Numbered from the stretch's first letter, positions 1-6,624 are shown. The stretch is DNA of 7,190 nt from Thermacetogenium sp. UBA5472 (GCA_002426495.1 DIQC01000042.1:1-7190); one strand, 5' to 3'. Notes: generated from the letters alone by a model not told the origin. A program made the numbers and translations.

Positions 1-650
1 AGCAAATTGAGTCCAATGCCGAAGATAAGCAGTCCGCCTACTGCAGTCATTTCAGTGATAATGGCTTCGGTCAAGAATGGCTTGACATAAACAGCGGCAA
101 GTGTGATAGCACCCTGGTAGACAAACACTGCCAGTGCGGAAAAGGCAACTCCGATTCCCATAGTGGAGGCGAAAACCGTTGCGGTTATTCCGTCAATAAT
201 CGATTTGATAAACAGTGTAGTGTGGTTCCCGGTGAGTCCGCTCTCCAGTGCTCCCATGATGGCCATAGCCCCTACGCAGAAGACCAGGCTGCCGCTGACA
301 AAACCCCTGATAAAAAGGCCGCCTTCACTGCTGTCATCAGTATTGCTGGTGTCGCCACCGCCACCACTACCGCCGCCTCCGACGAAACGCCGCTCCAATT
401 GCTTTCCAAAGTTGTTGAGCCGCTCCTCGATTTTTAGGGCCTCCCCCAGGATTCCCCCAGTTACAATACTCAATGTTATAACCAGGATATTCTGGGTTTC
501 CAGCGCCATAGAAAGTCCGATCAAAATAACAACCAGGCTGATTCCCTGCATGATCACCGATTTGTACCTCTCCGGAAATCCGCCCTTCAAAAGATTGCCC
601 AGCAAGGCACCTAAAATAATTGCTCCAGCATTTACGATGGTTCCTAACAA
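1..650 (-). CDS. DUF554 family membrane protein (YqgA/YdfK-like), 3' end outside window
   Basis: Membrane protein of the DUF554 family, whose function is not established. 216 residues are visible and the C-terminus lies beyond the window edge; the family usually has about 225-240 residues, so little is missing. The N-terminus reads MLGTIVNAGAIILGALLGN, the hallmark of the family, followed by hydrophobic segments near residues 37-50 and 55-69. After a cytoplasmic-looking stretch come FCVGAMAIMGALESGLTG and FASTMGIGVAFSALAVF, also typical. I chose TTG at 648-650 because GGAG at 659-662 precedes it by 8 nt and the family N-terminus begins exactly there. Residues 91-99 are GGGGSGGGG followed by an Asp/Ser-rich stretch, an apparent insertion relative to the compact family. 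It lies 88 nt downstream of saoA on the same strand, with a possible promoter of its own. Membership in the SAO pathway is not supported by anything I see. Confidence 0.88.
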   Translation of the reverse strand, partial: MLGTIVNAGAIILGALLGNLLKGGFPERYKSVIMQGISLVVILIGLSMALETQNILVITLSIVTGGILGEALKIEERLNNFGKQLERRFVGGGGSGGGGDTSNTDDSSEGGLFIRGFVSGSLVFCVGAMAIMGALESGLTGNHTTLFIKSIIDGITATVFASTMGIGVAFSALAVFVYQGAITLAAVYVKPFLTEAIITEMTAVGGLLIFGIGLNL

Positions 651-658
651 AATAAGTT

Positions 659-709
659 CTCCTCTACTAATAAATGTTCGTTTAATTATATCACCGATTA
701 GTAGGGGAG
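659..709 (-). repeat. 13-bp inverted repeat overlapping the DUF554 ribosome binding site
   Basis: CTCCTCTACTAAT at 659-671 and ATTAGTAGGGGAG at 697-709 are complementary at 12 of 13 positions, around a 25-nt spacer. In the minus-strand transcript the second arm contains the GAGGAG Shine-Dalgarno of the DUF554 gene, so read-through RNA from saoA could hide that site in a hairpin with one C-A mismatch. As DNA, the repeat brackets a TATAAT and could be an operator. The loop is too long and no U-run follows, so it is not a standard terminator. Confidence 0.5.
685..690 (-). promoter_or_regulatory. Possible -10 box (TATAAT) for the DUF554 gene
   Basis: A perfect TATAAT reads on the minus strand inside the loop of the inverted repeat, 34 nt upstream of the TTG start. 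The best -35 candidate is TTCCGC, 18 nt upstream, which is poor. If used, the transcript would start after the distal arm of the repeat, so no hairpin would form in that RNA. Confidence 0.3.
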
Positions 710-738
710 CGGAAGCATTCCATTATGTCCATCAGGTC

Positions 739-1617
739 TCAGGAATTTTGCGCATATTTGTTGCTTGCTCTGTTATAGGCTTCGACATAACTTAATTGGC
801 GTTTGGTGCTATGATTATTGGCTGCAGCTGCTGCAGCAGTGGAATCAACATCAGCAGAGTTCCCATTGAAAGCCAGCCTTACCAATCTGGTCAGTTCTGA
901 AACATAGGCTGTATATTCTTTACTTTGTCTGCGGCGTGGACGCTCCAAGTTGATATATACATCTTTAATTATTCGGCCTTTTATCCCTGACATGACTAAA
1001 ACTCTGTCGCTCAAATAAACAGATTCGCTTACATCATGGGTCACCATAATTACAGTGGTTTTTGCACCTTCCACTAAATGAGCAAGTTCTTCCTGCAAAA
1101 GTTCTCGCATCTGAAAATCAACTGCTCCCAAAGGTTCGTCCAGCAGCAATAATTTTGGGCGGCTGGCCAGTGCTCTCACCACAGCGACCCTTTGCTGCAT
1201 CCCTCCTGAGAGCTGTATGGGATATTTGCTCTCACTGCCGTGTAAATGAGAAATATCCAGTAATTCCTGCAGGCGTTCGGCCTGTTCCTGTTTGCTGTAT
1301 TTTTTGACCCGCAACGAATAAAGGATATTTTCTTTCACCGTCATCCAGGGGAAAAGGGCGTAATTTTGAAAAACAAAGCCTCTGTCGGGCCCTGGTTCTT
1401 CCACCCTGTTCCCAGCCAAGATTATTTCGCCAGCATTGGGGTGCATAAAGCCGCCCAGCATAGTAAGCAGTGTTGTTTTTCCACAGCCGGATGGCCCCAG
1501 GAGGGAAACAAACTGTCCTTGCTCCACAGCAAAGGAGACATCATCCAAAACAATATGGGCGGGTTTTCTTTTTTGAGTGAACACTTTGGAAACACCGTTA
1601 ACCTCCAATAAAGCCAT
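739..1617 (-). CDS. saoA: ABC transporter ATP-binding subunit, SaoA-like (TauB/SsuB/NrtD class)
   Basis: Cytoplasmic ATPase of 292 residues that would energise the permease encoded just upstream. All motifs are intact: Walker A GPSGCGKTT (41-49), Q-loop Gln84 in VFQNYALFPW, signature LSGGMQQR (136-143), Walker B LLLLDEP (156-162), D-loop GAVD (164-167) and switch His194 in VTHD. FPWMTVKENI after the Q-loop is typical of the nitrate/sulfonate/taurine class. The ATG follows GGAGG by 7 nt and sits inside the 3' end of the permease gene (20-nt overlap), which suggests coupled translation. The last 40 or so residues go beyond the usual domain and include six consecutive alanines (261-266) in a low-complexity tail. 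The name SaoA rests on the neighbourhood; from sequence alone it is a TauB/SsuB-like ATPase. Confidence 0.9.
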   Translation of the reverse strand: MALLEVNGVSKVFTQKRKPAHIVLDDVSFAVEQGQFVSLLGPSGCGKTTLLTMLGGFMHPNAGEIILAGNRVEEPGPDRGFVFQNYALFPWMTVKENILYSLRVKKYSKQEQAERLQELLDISHLHGSESKYPIQLSGGMQQRVAVVRALASRPKLLLLDEPLGAVDFQMRELLQEELAHLVEGAKTTVIMVTHDVSESVYLSDRVLVMSGIKGRIIKDVYINLERPRRRQSKEYTAYVSELTRLVRLAFNGNSADVDSTAAAAAANNHSTKRQLSYVEAYNRASNKYAQNS

Positions 1618-2431
1618 CTTTGTACCTCCATGAAGTTAATTTGCTTTCTATCACTATAAAACCCTTGTCGATGACAAAACCCACCAAACCAGACATAATC
1701 ATCAGGGCATAGAGCTGTGCGGTTTCCAGGCGCATTTGGGCCTCTACCATTAAAAAGCCAAAACCGGCGCTGGTAGCGATAAACTCTGCACAAATAACCG
1801 ACATCCATCCACTCCCCATAGCCAGCCGGCAGCCTGTTAAAATACTGGGCAAGGCTCCCGGGATTACTATGTCACGGATAATGTTGGGCAAAGAAGCCCC
1901 CATACTGCGTGCTGCATTATAGTAGGTTGGATCAATTCCATGTACACCGGCAATAGTGTTGATTACCAGCGGAAAGATTGCACTTACAGTTATCAAAAAA
2001 ACGGTAGGCCCATCTCCCAGGCCAAACCAGATGATGGACAAAGGTATCCAGGCCATGATAGGTATTTGCCGTAAAGAGTTAATAATTGGTGAAATTCCCT
2101 GCATTGCCGCTCGCGAATAACCCATTAATAGCCCGAGTGGAATGCCAATTGCAAAGGCATACAAAAAACCTGTAAATACCCTTTTTAAAGTCAACATTAA
2201 ATTAGAGACGATTTTTCGATCAATCCAACAGTTAATAAACTCCTTGACTGTATCCTGAAAATAAGGCAACAACAAAGTATTCTGAATACGATTGGCCGCA
2301 AAATACCATATAATCATAAGGATGCTTAGAACAATAATGCTATAGATAGCTCCCCGGTTTTTTTCAAAAAAATCAGCAGGGTCTAATTTTCGCTCCCCAG
2401 CAAGAGGAACTTCACTCTCATGTTTTGCCAT
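1598..2431 (-). CDS. saoP: ABC transporter permease subunit, SaoP-like (TauC/SsuC class)
   Basis: Inner-membrane permease of 277 residues in the binding-protein-dependent transport family (BPD_transp_1, TauC/SsuC/NrtB type). A first membrane helix lies at about residues 29-46, more hydrophobic segments follow near 87-105, 126-136 and 143-160, and a last one lies near 240-260. The cytoplasmic coupling loop (EAA loop) reads AARSMGASLPNIIRDIVIPG at 173-192, with the conserved Gly178 and the I-x-P before Gly192. ATG at 2429-2431 is preceded by AGAGGTGG at normal distance, so the 49-nt overlap with the upstream binding-protein gene is probably real and implies coupled translation. It should pair with the ATPase downstream to form the transport channel. 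Direction and substrate are not shown by the sequence; binding-protein dependence indicates import. Confidence 0.9.
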   Translation of the reverse strand: MAKHESEVPLAGERKLDPADFFEKNRGAIYSIIVLSILMIIWYFAANRIQNTLLLPYFQDTVKEFINCWIDRKIVSNLMLTLKRVFTGFLYAFAIGIPLGLLMGYSRAAMQGISPIINSLRQIPIMAWIPLSIIWFGLGDGPTVFLITVSAIFPLVINTIAGVHGIDPTYYNAARSMGASLPNIIRDIVIPGALPSILTGCRLAMGSGWMSVICAEFIATSAGFGFLMVEAQMRLETAQLYALMIMSGLVGFVIDKGFIVIESKLTSWRYKDGFIGG

Positions 2432-3177
2432 ACTTCCACCTCTTCACTGCCATTCTCTATCTCCAGTTTTTTTTCTAACTTTGTTCTCAAGAGATCGGCC
2501 TTGTTCATTTCTGCTGCCGCTTTGTTGTATACTCTGATGAAATCTTTCAGCTCCGGAGTATTTAACTTCTCTTTATGAACTACTAAAACAGAGGCAGGAT
2601 ACCCGGAAGACAAAGGTGTGTAATAACCCCCAATTTGAAGGCCGCCAATAATATCCATGACTACTCCATCCACTTCATTTCTTTCCAAGGCGTAGGGCAA
2701 TGCAGCCGGCAGCATGGGTTTCATTTCAATGCTTTTGTCAAAATTAGACCACACCAATTTCTTTTGGATTTCCCTTGCATTCATATAGCCCACTGTGTGC
2801 GGAATTCTATCCTGCTTAGTGATTAAGATCAATGAGTTATCAACGATCGGACCCAAGATATGATAAGGCTGCCCGCTTTCAATCAGCTCATTGGCGCCAT
2901 CCGGACAAAGCACAGCCAGATCAAAATTGCCCGCAGATAATGCCAGCTCTGTTTGGCTGCTACAGCAGTCCTGCAGTTGCTGATAGCTCATATCAACTAC
3001 ATCAAGAGCGGTGCTGTTTTCGCCTGCCAGATGCTCTATGAGCAAGCCTGCAGCGTCATTATTGCAGGCAATTCTCAGACCCTTCATTTCATACCTGGGG
3101 CTAAAAAAGGTTATTAGCCCCAGGGAAACGACCATTAAAACTATTCCCGCATGAAGCAGTCTTTTTATAGCGTTCAT
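2383..3177 (-). CDS. saoB: ABC substrate-binding protein with Cys-Cys motif, probable SaoB
   Basis: Extracytoplasmic binding protein of 264 residues, short for its class. An uncleaved-looking signal anchor (residues 7-26, preceded by KR) is followed by a type II periplasmic-binding fold: beta strand GLRIACNNDAAG, then GNFDLAVLCPDGANELI and GPIVDNSLILITKQD. There is no lipobox. Cysteines are at 38, 71, 72 and 91; the QDCCSS pair (71-72) is the likely metal- or thiol-active site and is where I believe relatives carry selenocysteine. I chose ATG at 3175-3177 over an in-frame TTG six bases upstream because AGG lies 6 nt before the ATG but touches the TTG. It begins 10 nt after the preceding binding-protein gene and overlaps saoP by 49 nt. 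The symbol saoB is a judgement: the larger binding protein upstream could be the true SaoB instead. Confidence 0.7.
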   Translation of the reverse strand: MNAIKRLLHAGIVLMVVSLGLITFFSPRYEMKGLRIACNNDAAGLLIEHLAGENSTALDVVDMSYQQLQDCCSSQTELALSAGNFDLAVLCPDGANELIESGQPYHILGPIVDNSLILITKQDRIPHTVGYMNAREIQKKLVWSNFDKSIEMKPMLPAALPYALERNEVDGVVMDIIGGLQIGGYYTPLSSGYPASVLVVHKEKLNTPELKDFIRVYNKAAAEMNKADLLRTKLEKKLEIENGSEEVEVWQNMRVKFLLLGSEN

Positions 3178-3187
3178 TTTCAACCTA

Positions 3188-4363
3188 TTAGCTGGGCTTT
3201 ATGTTGTCTAATTCCATAACCTTGGCTTTCCAATCTTCATAACTCATTCCCAGCGGAAATTCCGGGTCAACTTCTTCTTTGATGAATGTATTGAAATCTT
3301 TAGCGCCGCAAGCATCCATATAAGATGTGTCGACATAATCCTCTACATTTACCGTATTAACATCATTTTGCACACCATACTTCTGCATTACTTTCAATTG
3401 GTTTTTCAGCTCATCGATATTGAGATCCCAGGAAATCGTACGTCCTTCATTATTTAATTTTTTCCAAAAGGTCATCAGAGCAACTTCCAAAGGAACACTG
3501 TAATTCTCTGCAAATATCTCTGCTGCCTTATACGGATGTTGGTACATGTATTGAACAGACAGGGTATGCGCTAACAAAATCCGTTTGGCCAATTCGGGGT
3601 GTTCTTCAGCAAAATCTCTGTGCATGGCCACCTTGCAGCAGGTGCCAAGCTCGCCATCCCGCATGGTGGTTTGAGTTCTCATGCACCATCCTGAATCCTC
3701 GTATTCAGCCATGGAGCCCCAGGGGTCACAACAAATATAAGCATCCAGCTTTCCTGCTTTCAGCGCAAAATATTCATCCTTGTCACCCATAGTAAAGTTT
3801 TCGTACTTGGAGCTGTCTAGTGGTATTTCCAGCTGATCAGCCCATTCTGCCCAGTTAAGGTTTTCGGTTTCCGGGTCAGTACCTAGAGATATTTTCTTAC
3901 CGATCAAGTCTTCAGGTTCTTTAATATCATTGCTAACAACCAAATATTCAGAACCGCCGGTATGGTTTTGGGCTGCGATAAAAAGTGGCGTGCCTTTAGG
4001 AACCGCCCTCAAAGTAGTGGTCCAACCGGCATATCCGACATCCATTTTCCCCGCTGCCATCGCCTCAGGCACATTGCCGTTGCCTGTCAACTTGACTTTT
4101 AGACCTAAAGCTTCATATATGCCTGCATCCTGGCCGATACAGGCAGCAGTCATATGATCGCAGTTGTAATAGCCCATATTAATAGTGTAGTTTGCATCCG
4201 TTTCACTTAAAGGCTTCAAGTCGTAAGATTCTTCCAACTCAGAGGCAAGATCGCTCTTGACTTCTTCAGATTGCTGTGATGTTTGGCCGTTAGCGCAGCC
4301 AACTGCAATCAACAATATCCCTATTAGCAAAGCAGCCATAATACAAACTTTGCTGTTTTTCAT
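3188..4363 (-). CDS. Lipoprotein ABC substrate-binding protein, NMT1/TauA-like, cysteine-rich
   Basis: Binding lipoprotein of 391 residues. The signal peptide MKNSKVCIMAALLIGILLIA ends in AVGC, so Cys23 would be the lipid-anchored residue. The mature part follows the NMT1/SsuA-TauA pattern: INMGYYNCDHMTAACIGQDA (61-80) where the family has its first ligand loop, then GIYEALGLKVKL, AAGKMDVGYAG (103-113), EDLIGKKISLG (151-161) and LKAGKLDAYICCDPWG (201-216). Cysteines at 68, 75, 211, 212, 227, 242 and 243 cluster in ligand-facing regions, together with Asp69 and His70, suggesting a soft-metal or organometal ligand rather than sulfonate. ATG at 4361-4363 is preferred to an in-frame GTG at 4370-4372 because AGAGG overlaps the GTG and lies 8 nt from the ATG. 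It sits between saoE-saoC and the second binding protein, and may serve the same SaoPA transporter. It could be the real SaoB. Confidence 0.85.
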   Translation of the reverse strand: MKNSKVCIMAALLIGILLIAVGCANGQTSQQSEEVKSDLASELEESYDLKPLSETDANYTINMGYYNCDHMTAACIGQDAGIYEALGLKVKLTGNGNVPEAMAAGKMDVGYAGWTTTLRAVPKGTPLFIAAQNHTGGSEYLVVSNDIKEPEDLIGKKISLGTDPETENLNWAEWADQLEIPLDSSKYENFTMGDKDEYFALKAGKLDAYICCDPWGSMAEYEDSGWCMRTQTTMRDGELGTCCKVAMHRDFAEEHPELAKRILLAHTLSVQYMYQHPYKAAEIFAENYSVPLEVALMTFWKKLNNEGRTISWDLNIDELKNQLKVMQKYGVQNDVNTVNVEDYVDTSYMDACGAKDFNTFIKEEVDPEFPLGMSYEDWKAKVMELDNIKPS

Positions 4364-4401
4364 ATAAAACACCTCTTTTGAGTTTATTCAAAATTTCATT
4401 T

Positions 4402-5937
4402 TCAACAGCACAAATCCATATTGCTGCCAAATATGTCAATAACTTGGCCGTCCTCTACACGAAAAATGCCATAACCGACATTGCTTCCTTTCATCCCTGA
4501 AACGATCAATTCTGTTGGTGGTTTCTCATCAATGTCTTTAAATTCGATCTGCTGATTGGAGACCGGAGCCCTGACCGGTTCCGTAATTTTGGAGTCTTCA
4601 GCATAAGACAGTGCTACTACCATTTGGCACCGATCCTGGTCAAGTTTATATATAATTACGGTATCATCCTTGTCATCGTCATTCAGATCCCCTTGTGCCC
4701 AGACCTCAACCTCGTATTGTGTATTTTCATTCTGCCAGTCGGAAACCTCCGCAGGTAAAACCGTTTCATCTGGCTCAGTAGTTGAAACATGGTTACTGCC
4801 GCTGCATCCCACAAATAATAAAGGTAATATCAAAAGCAGCAGTGTTGTTGTTTGTTGTTTTTTGAAAAGTAGCTTTAATGATGGCCAATAGGCATAAAGA
4901 AAAAGAGCAACGATCAGGATAGAGCAAAAATGGCTGACTAGATCCGGAATTCCTAAATTTAGTTTATTCGCCAGTCCGATGGCATTCTGGCTTTGGGTTA
5001 AATCAAACTGTGGAGTGAACCCGGGCAGCAAAATCCTGTTCGTCAGATACCCGACCAGCATGGAAAATGCAACTACCCCACCGCAGTAAATGGCTGTCGT
5101 GCGTTTCCCGACCAGCTTGTAAATACTGATCAGTTCAGGGAGGTTGGTAGCAGCGCCGCTCATCAAAAAAACAATCGCTACACCGGGAGCAGCCCCACTG
5201 GCCACCAATGCTGCTATAAACGGGATATGTCCTACAGCGCACACATACATGATAGCGCTGAGTACTGTGATGCCAAAAATAGAGATTAAGCCTGGATTGC
5301 CCAGATATTGCTGAATAATAGAAGGCGGAACTGCCGCGGTGATTAATCCTGCTATTAAAATACCGGGGACAACATACTTGCTGACCTGAACGCCCAGGTC
5401 GACAAACCCCCATTCCAGACCGGCTATGATTTTTTGGAGGAGGCTTTCCTGGCCTGCATCCTCAAGGGAAACATGCTCTTGTATTTCACCGACTCCAGGG
5501 GCAGTTAGTTCCCGGCCACCCAGGGCGTTGCCCATTATGCCTATTAACATGGGAACCACAAAACCGGTTACAAGGTAGATCACAGCAATTTGCGGCCCGA
5601 GCAAACCGAAGGCCATAATGACAGCAGCTGGGTTAATGATTGGTGTTGCCACCATGAACGCCAGGACCGGCCCCAGATAAGCCCCGGAATAATAAAGCCC
5701 TAACCCTAGAGGAATAACGCCACAGCTGCAGATGGGCAGCAGCATACCTGATACTGTGGCTTTAAACAGTGCGGAAATGCTTTTATTACCCAATGCGCGC
5801 TGGAAAATCTCCGGTGTCAAAATATTATGAAGCAAGCCGGCAATCAAAAAACTGATTACCAGCCATCCTGCTGTTCCATTGAGAATGTCGATGCTTGATA
5901 GTAGTGTCTGGCGGATTACATCACCAATTATATCCAT
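4402..5937 (-). CDS. saoE: Fusion of SaoE-like permease (ArsP/DUF318) and Cys-Cys-COOH protein SaoC
   Basis: One open frame of 511 residues with two parts. Residues 1 to about 354 are a multi-helix permease resembling the ArsP/DUF318 (UPF0718) group: LLPICSCGVIPLG at 66-78 holds the CSCG motif associated with metalloid transport, ATPIINPAAV follows at 97-106, and a second half repeats the pattern (YVCAVGHIPFIAALVASGAA at 231-250, then SGAATNLPE). A charged loop at about 140-176 separates the halves. Residues 355-378 look like a lipoprotein signal with an LFVGC lipobox. Residues 379-511 are soluble, contain a calcium-loop-like GDLNDDDKDD (416-425), and end in Cys510-Cys511, the terminus I recall as defining SaoC. 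I expect export of a metal-containing product, with the C-terminal domain outside. ATG lies 5 nt after saoT with only a weak GGAAAG site. No standalone saoC start codon is visible at the joint. Confidence 0.82.
   Translation of the reverse strand: MDIIGDVIRQTLLSSIDILNGTAGWLVISFLIAGLLHNILTPEIFQRALGNKSISALFKATVSGMLLPICSCGVIPLGLGLYYSGAYLGPVLAFMVATPIINPAAVIMAFGLLGPQIAVIYLVTGFVVPMLIGIMGNALGGRELTAPGVGEIQEHVSLEDAGQESLLQKIIAGLEWGFVDLGVQVSKYVVPGILIAGLITAAVPPSIIQQYLGNPGLISIFGITVLSAIMYVCAVGHIPFIAALVASGAAPGVAIVFLMSGAATNLPELISIYKLVGKRTTAIYCGGVVAFSMLVGYLTNRILLPGFTPQFDLTQSQNAIGLANKLNLGIPDLVSHFCSILIVALFLYAYWPSLKLLFKKQQTTTLLLLILPLLFVGCSGSNHVSTTEPDETVLPAEVSDWQNENTQYEVEVWAQGDLNDDDKDDTVIIYKLDQDRCQMVVALSYAEDSKITEPVRAPVSNQQIEFKDIDEKPPTELIVSGMKGSNVGYGIFRVEDGQVIDIFGSNMDLCC
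4405..4803 (-). other. saoC: SaoC-like soluble domain, Cys-Cys-COOH
   Basis: Residues 379-511 of the fusion. A Ser/Thr/Glu linker (379-400) precedes a compact domain with YEVEVWAQGDLNDDDKDD, whose spaced aspartates resemble FG-GAP/dockerin calcium loops, then strands VVALSYAE, IEFKDID, TELIVSG and GIFRVEDG. The chain ends DLCC, directly followed by TGA. Vicinal cysteines at a free C-terminus are flexible and suited to picking up and passing on a thiophilic metal; that role is inference from the motif and neighbours. Confidence 0.65.
4804..4875 (-). other. Internal lipoprotein-signal-like segment at the SaoE-SaoC junction
   Basis: Residues 355-378 of the fusion read KLLFKKQQ (basic), then TTTLLLLILPLLF (hydrophobic), then VGC, a complete signal-peptidase-II-type arrangement in the middle of a protein. 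The Lys-rich stretch follows the last SaoE helix and so should be cytoplasmic, making this segment cross outward with Cys378 on the outer face. It may act simply as an extra helix, or be cleaved to release a lipid-anchored SaoC. Confidence 0.55.
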
Positions 5938-5942
5938 AGCGA

Positions 5943-6197
5943 TTACTTTCCGACTGCCTCGACTATAGCATTTTCAATAGTTTCTTTGTTTAATTTGTCA
6001 TATTTTTTTGTACCGTTAATAATCAGAGTTCCTTTAGTAACTGGACCATACAGGGGTAAATAATCGAAATCCTTACCAGCTTGGTAAACCTTAACTTCTA
6101 CGTCATCCTGGTACCTGCCGGCCACCTCTTTAATACATTCCTCATATCCTACACAGCATGGGCAGGTATTAATAAATTCAACCCTAACTTTAGACAT
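5943..6197 (-). CDS. saoT: Small thioredoxin-fold protein with CPCC motif, SaoT-like
   Basis: Cytoplasmic-looking protein of 84 residues with no signal peptide, the size of the minimal thioredoxin-like (redox-active disulfide protein) families. Strand VRVEFINT leads to the active site C12-P-C14-C15, a CxxC with an extra central cysteine, and Cys21 adds a fourth thiol. A second strand VEVKVYQAG and the edge strand TLIING (57-62) complete the fold. The position before TLIING is VTKG, so the cis-proline normally facing the active site appears to be Gly56, or shifted to Pro52. That would favour metal binding or transfer over ordinary disulfide exchange. ATG has a good GGAGG site 6 nt upstream; gaps are 16 nt from saoD and 5 nt to saoE-saoC. 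Relatives can be selenoproteins as I recall; here the residues are all cysteine. Confidence 0.82.
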   Translation of the reverse strand: MSKVRVEFINTCPCCVGYEECIKEVAGRYQDDVEVKVYQAGKDFDYLPLYGPVTKGTLIINGTKKYDKLNKETIENAIVEAVGK

Positions 6198-6213
6198 GCG
6201 ACCCCTCCTGAAT

Positions 6214-6549
6214 TTAAAGTGTAATCACCTGGTCTACTCCCCCTGCATTTATTAAGGCAGCATAAAGACCGGGGAAACAACCCGCATATGCTGCTGGGAT
6301 CAGGTTGTCTGTGATACCTCTTTCGTCGGCGCACTGATCACAAGCCATCAGCAGTATTCCTGTCTTTTCCTGAAGCGCCTGCAGACGCTCTCCAAATTCA
6401 GTTCCTTTCACCAGCATAAAAGTGTTATCCATAAAGAAAAACATTCCCACAACTTTAGCTCCATGGCCATCCATCTCTAACTGAGGTACAATCATTTTGC
6501 TCAGTATCTTTTGACAATTTGTCGTTGCAAAAACATAAGCAACTTTCAT
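6214..6549 (-). CDS. saoD: DsrE-like sulfur-relay family protein, SaoD-like
   Basis: First gene of the operon: 111 residues, a single DsrE/DsrF-like domain with no signal peptide. Strand KVAYVFATTNC begins the fold, VVGMFFFMDNTFMLVKGTEFGERLQAL gives the following strand and helix, and TGILLMACDQCADERG places Cys70 and Cys73 where DsrE-family proteins carry their reactive cysteine. Other cysteines are at 12 and 91. DsrE relatives carry sulfur as a persulfide or form multimers in sulfur relay; here a thiol relay or metal-handling role with SaoT is inferred. ATG is well supported by GGAGGGG, 7 nt upstream (6557-6563), and the same GGAGGGG precedes saoT. Confidence 0.82.
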   Translation of the reverse strand: MKVAYVFATTNCQKILSKMIVPQLEMDGHGAKVVGMFFFMDNTFMLVKGTEFGERLQALQEKTGILLMACDQCADERGITDNLIPAAYAGCFPGLYAALINAGGVDQVITL

Positions 6550-6579
6550 ATCTAAACCCCTCCAATTTTTAAGACAACT

Positions 6580-6596
6580 AAACGATCAGTATGTTT
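6580..6596. promoter_or_regulatory. Possible operator, imperfect dyad AAAC-n9-GTTT
   Basis: AAACGATCAGTATGTTT has 4-bp outer arms plus symmetric inner C and G around a central base, the general look of a TetR-type site. It lies 30 nt upstream of the saoD ATG, between the ribosome binding site and the upstream AT-rich DNA. No regulator gene is in the window to support it. Confidence 0.2.
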
Positions 6597-6624
6597 GTTT
6601 ACAACAAAACTTCGGCTGTATTGA

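Noticed and set aside
163..795. 210-codon open frame on the plus strand
   Set aside because: It lies opposite the DUF554 gene and the end of saoA, has a proline- and serine-rich non-protein-like composition, and no ribosome binding site. It is a shadow of DUF554 coding.
1422..1808. 128-codon minus-strand frame across the saoP/saoA boundary
   Set aside because: It covers strong ABC permease and ATPase motifs in another frame and resembles no protein family.
4396..4404. TGA after the SaoC Cys-Cys as a selenocysteine codon
   Set aside because: Read-through would add only two residues before another in-frame TGA, and the Cys-Cys-COOH end already matches the family. It is a plain stop.
4855..4866. 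A6C run near the SaoE-SaoC joint as a programmed frameshift site
   Set aside because: The codon phase is AAA AAA CAA, not the phase needed for a -1 slip on A-AAA-AAC, and the two domains are already in the same frame.
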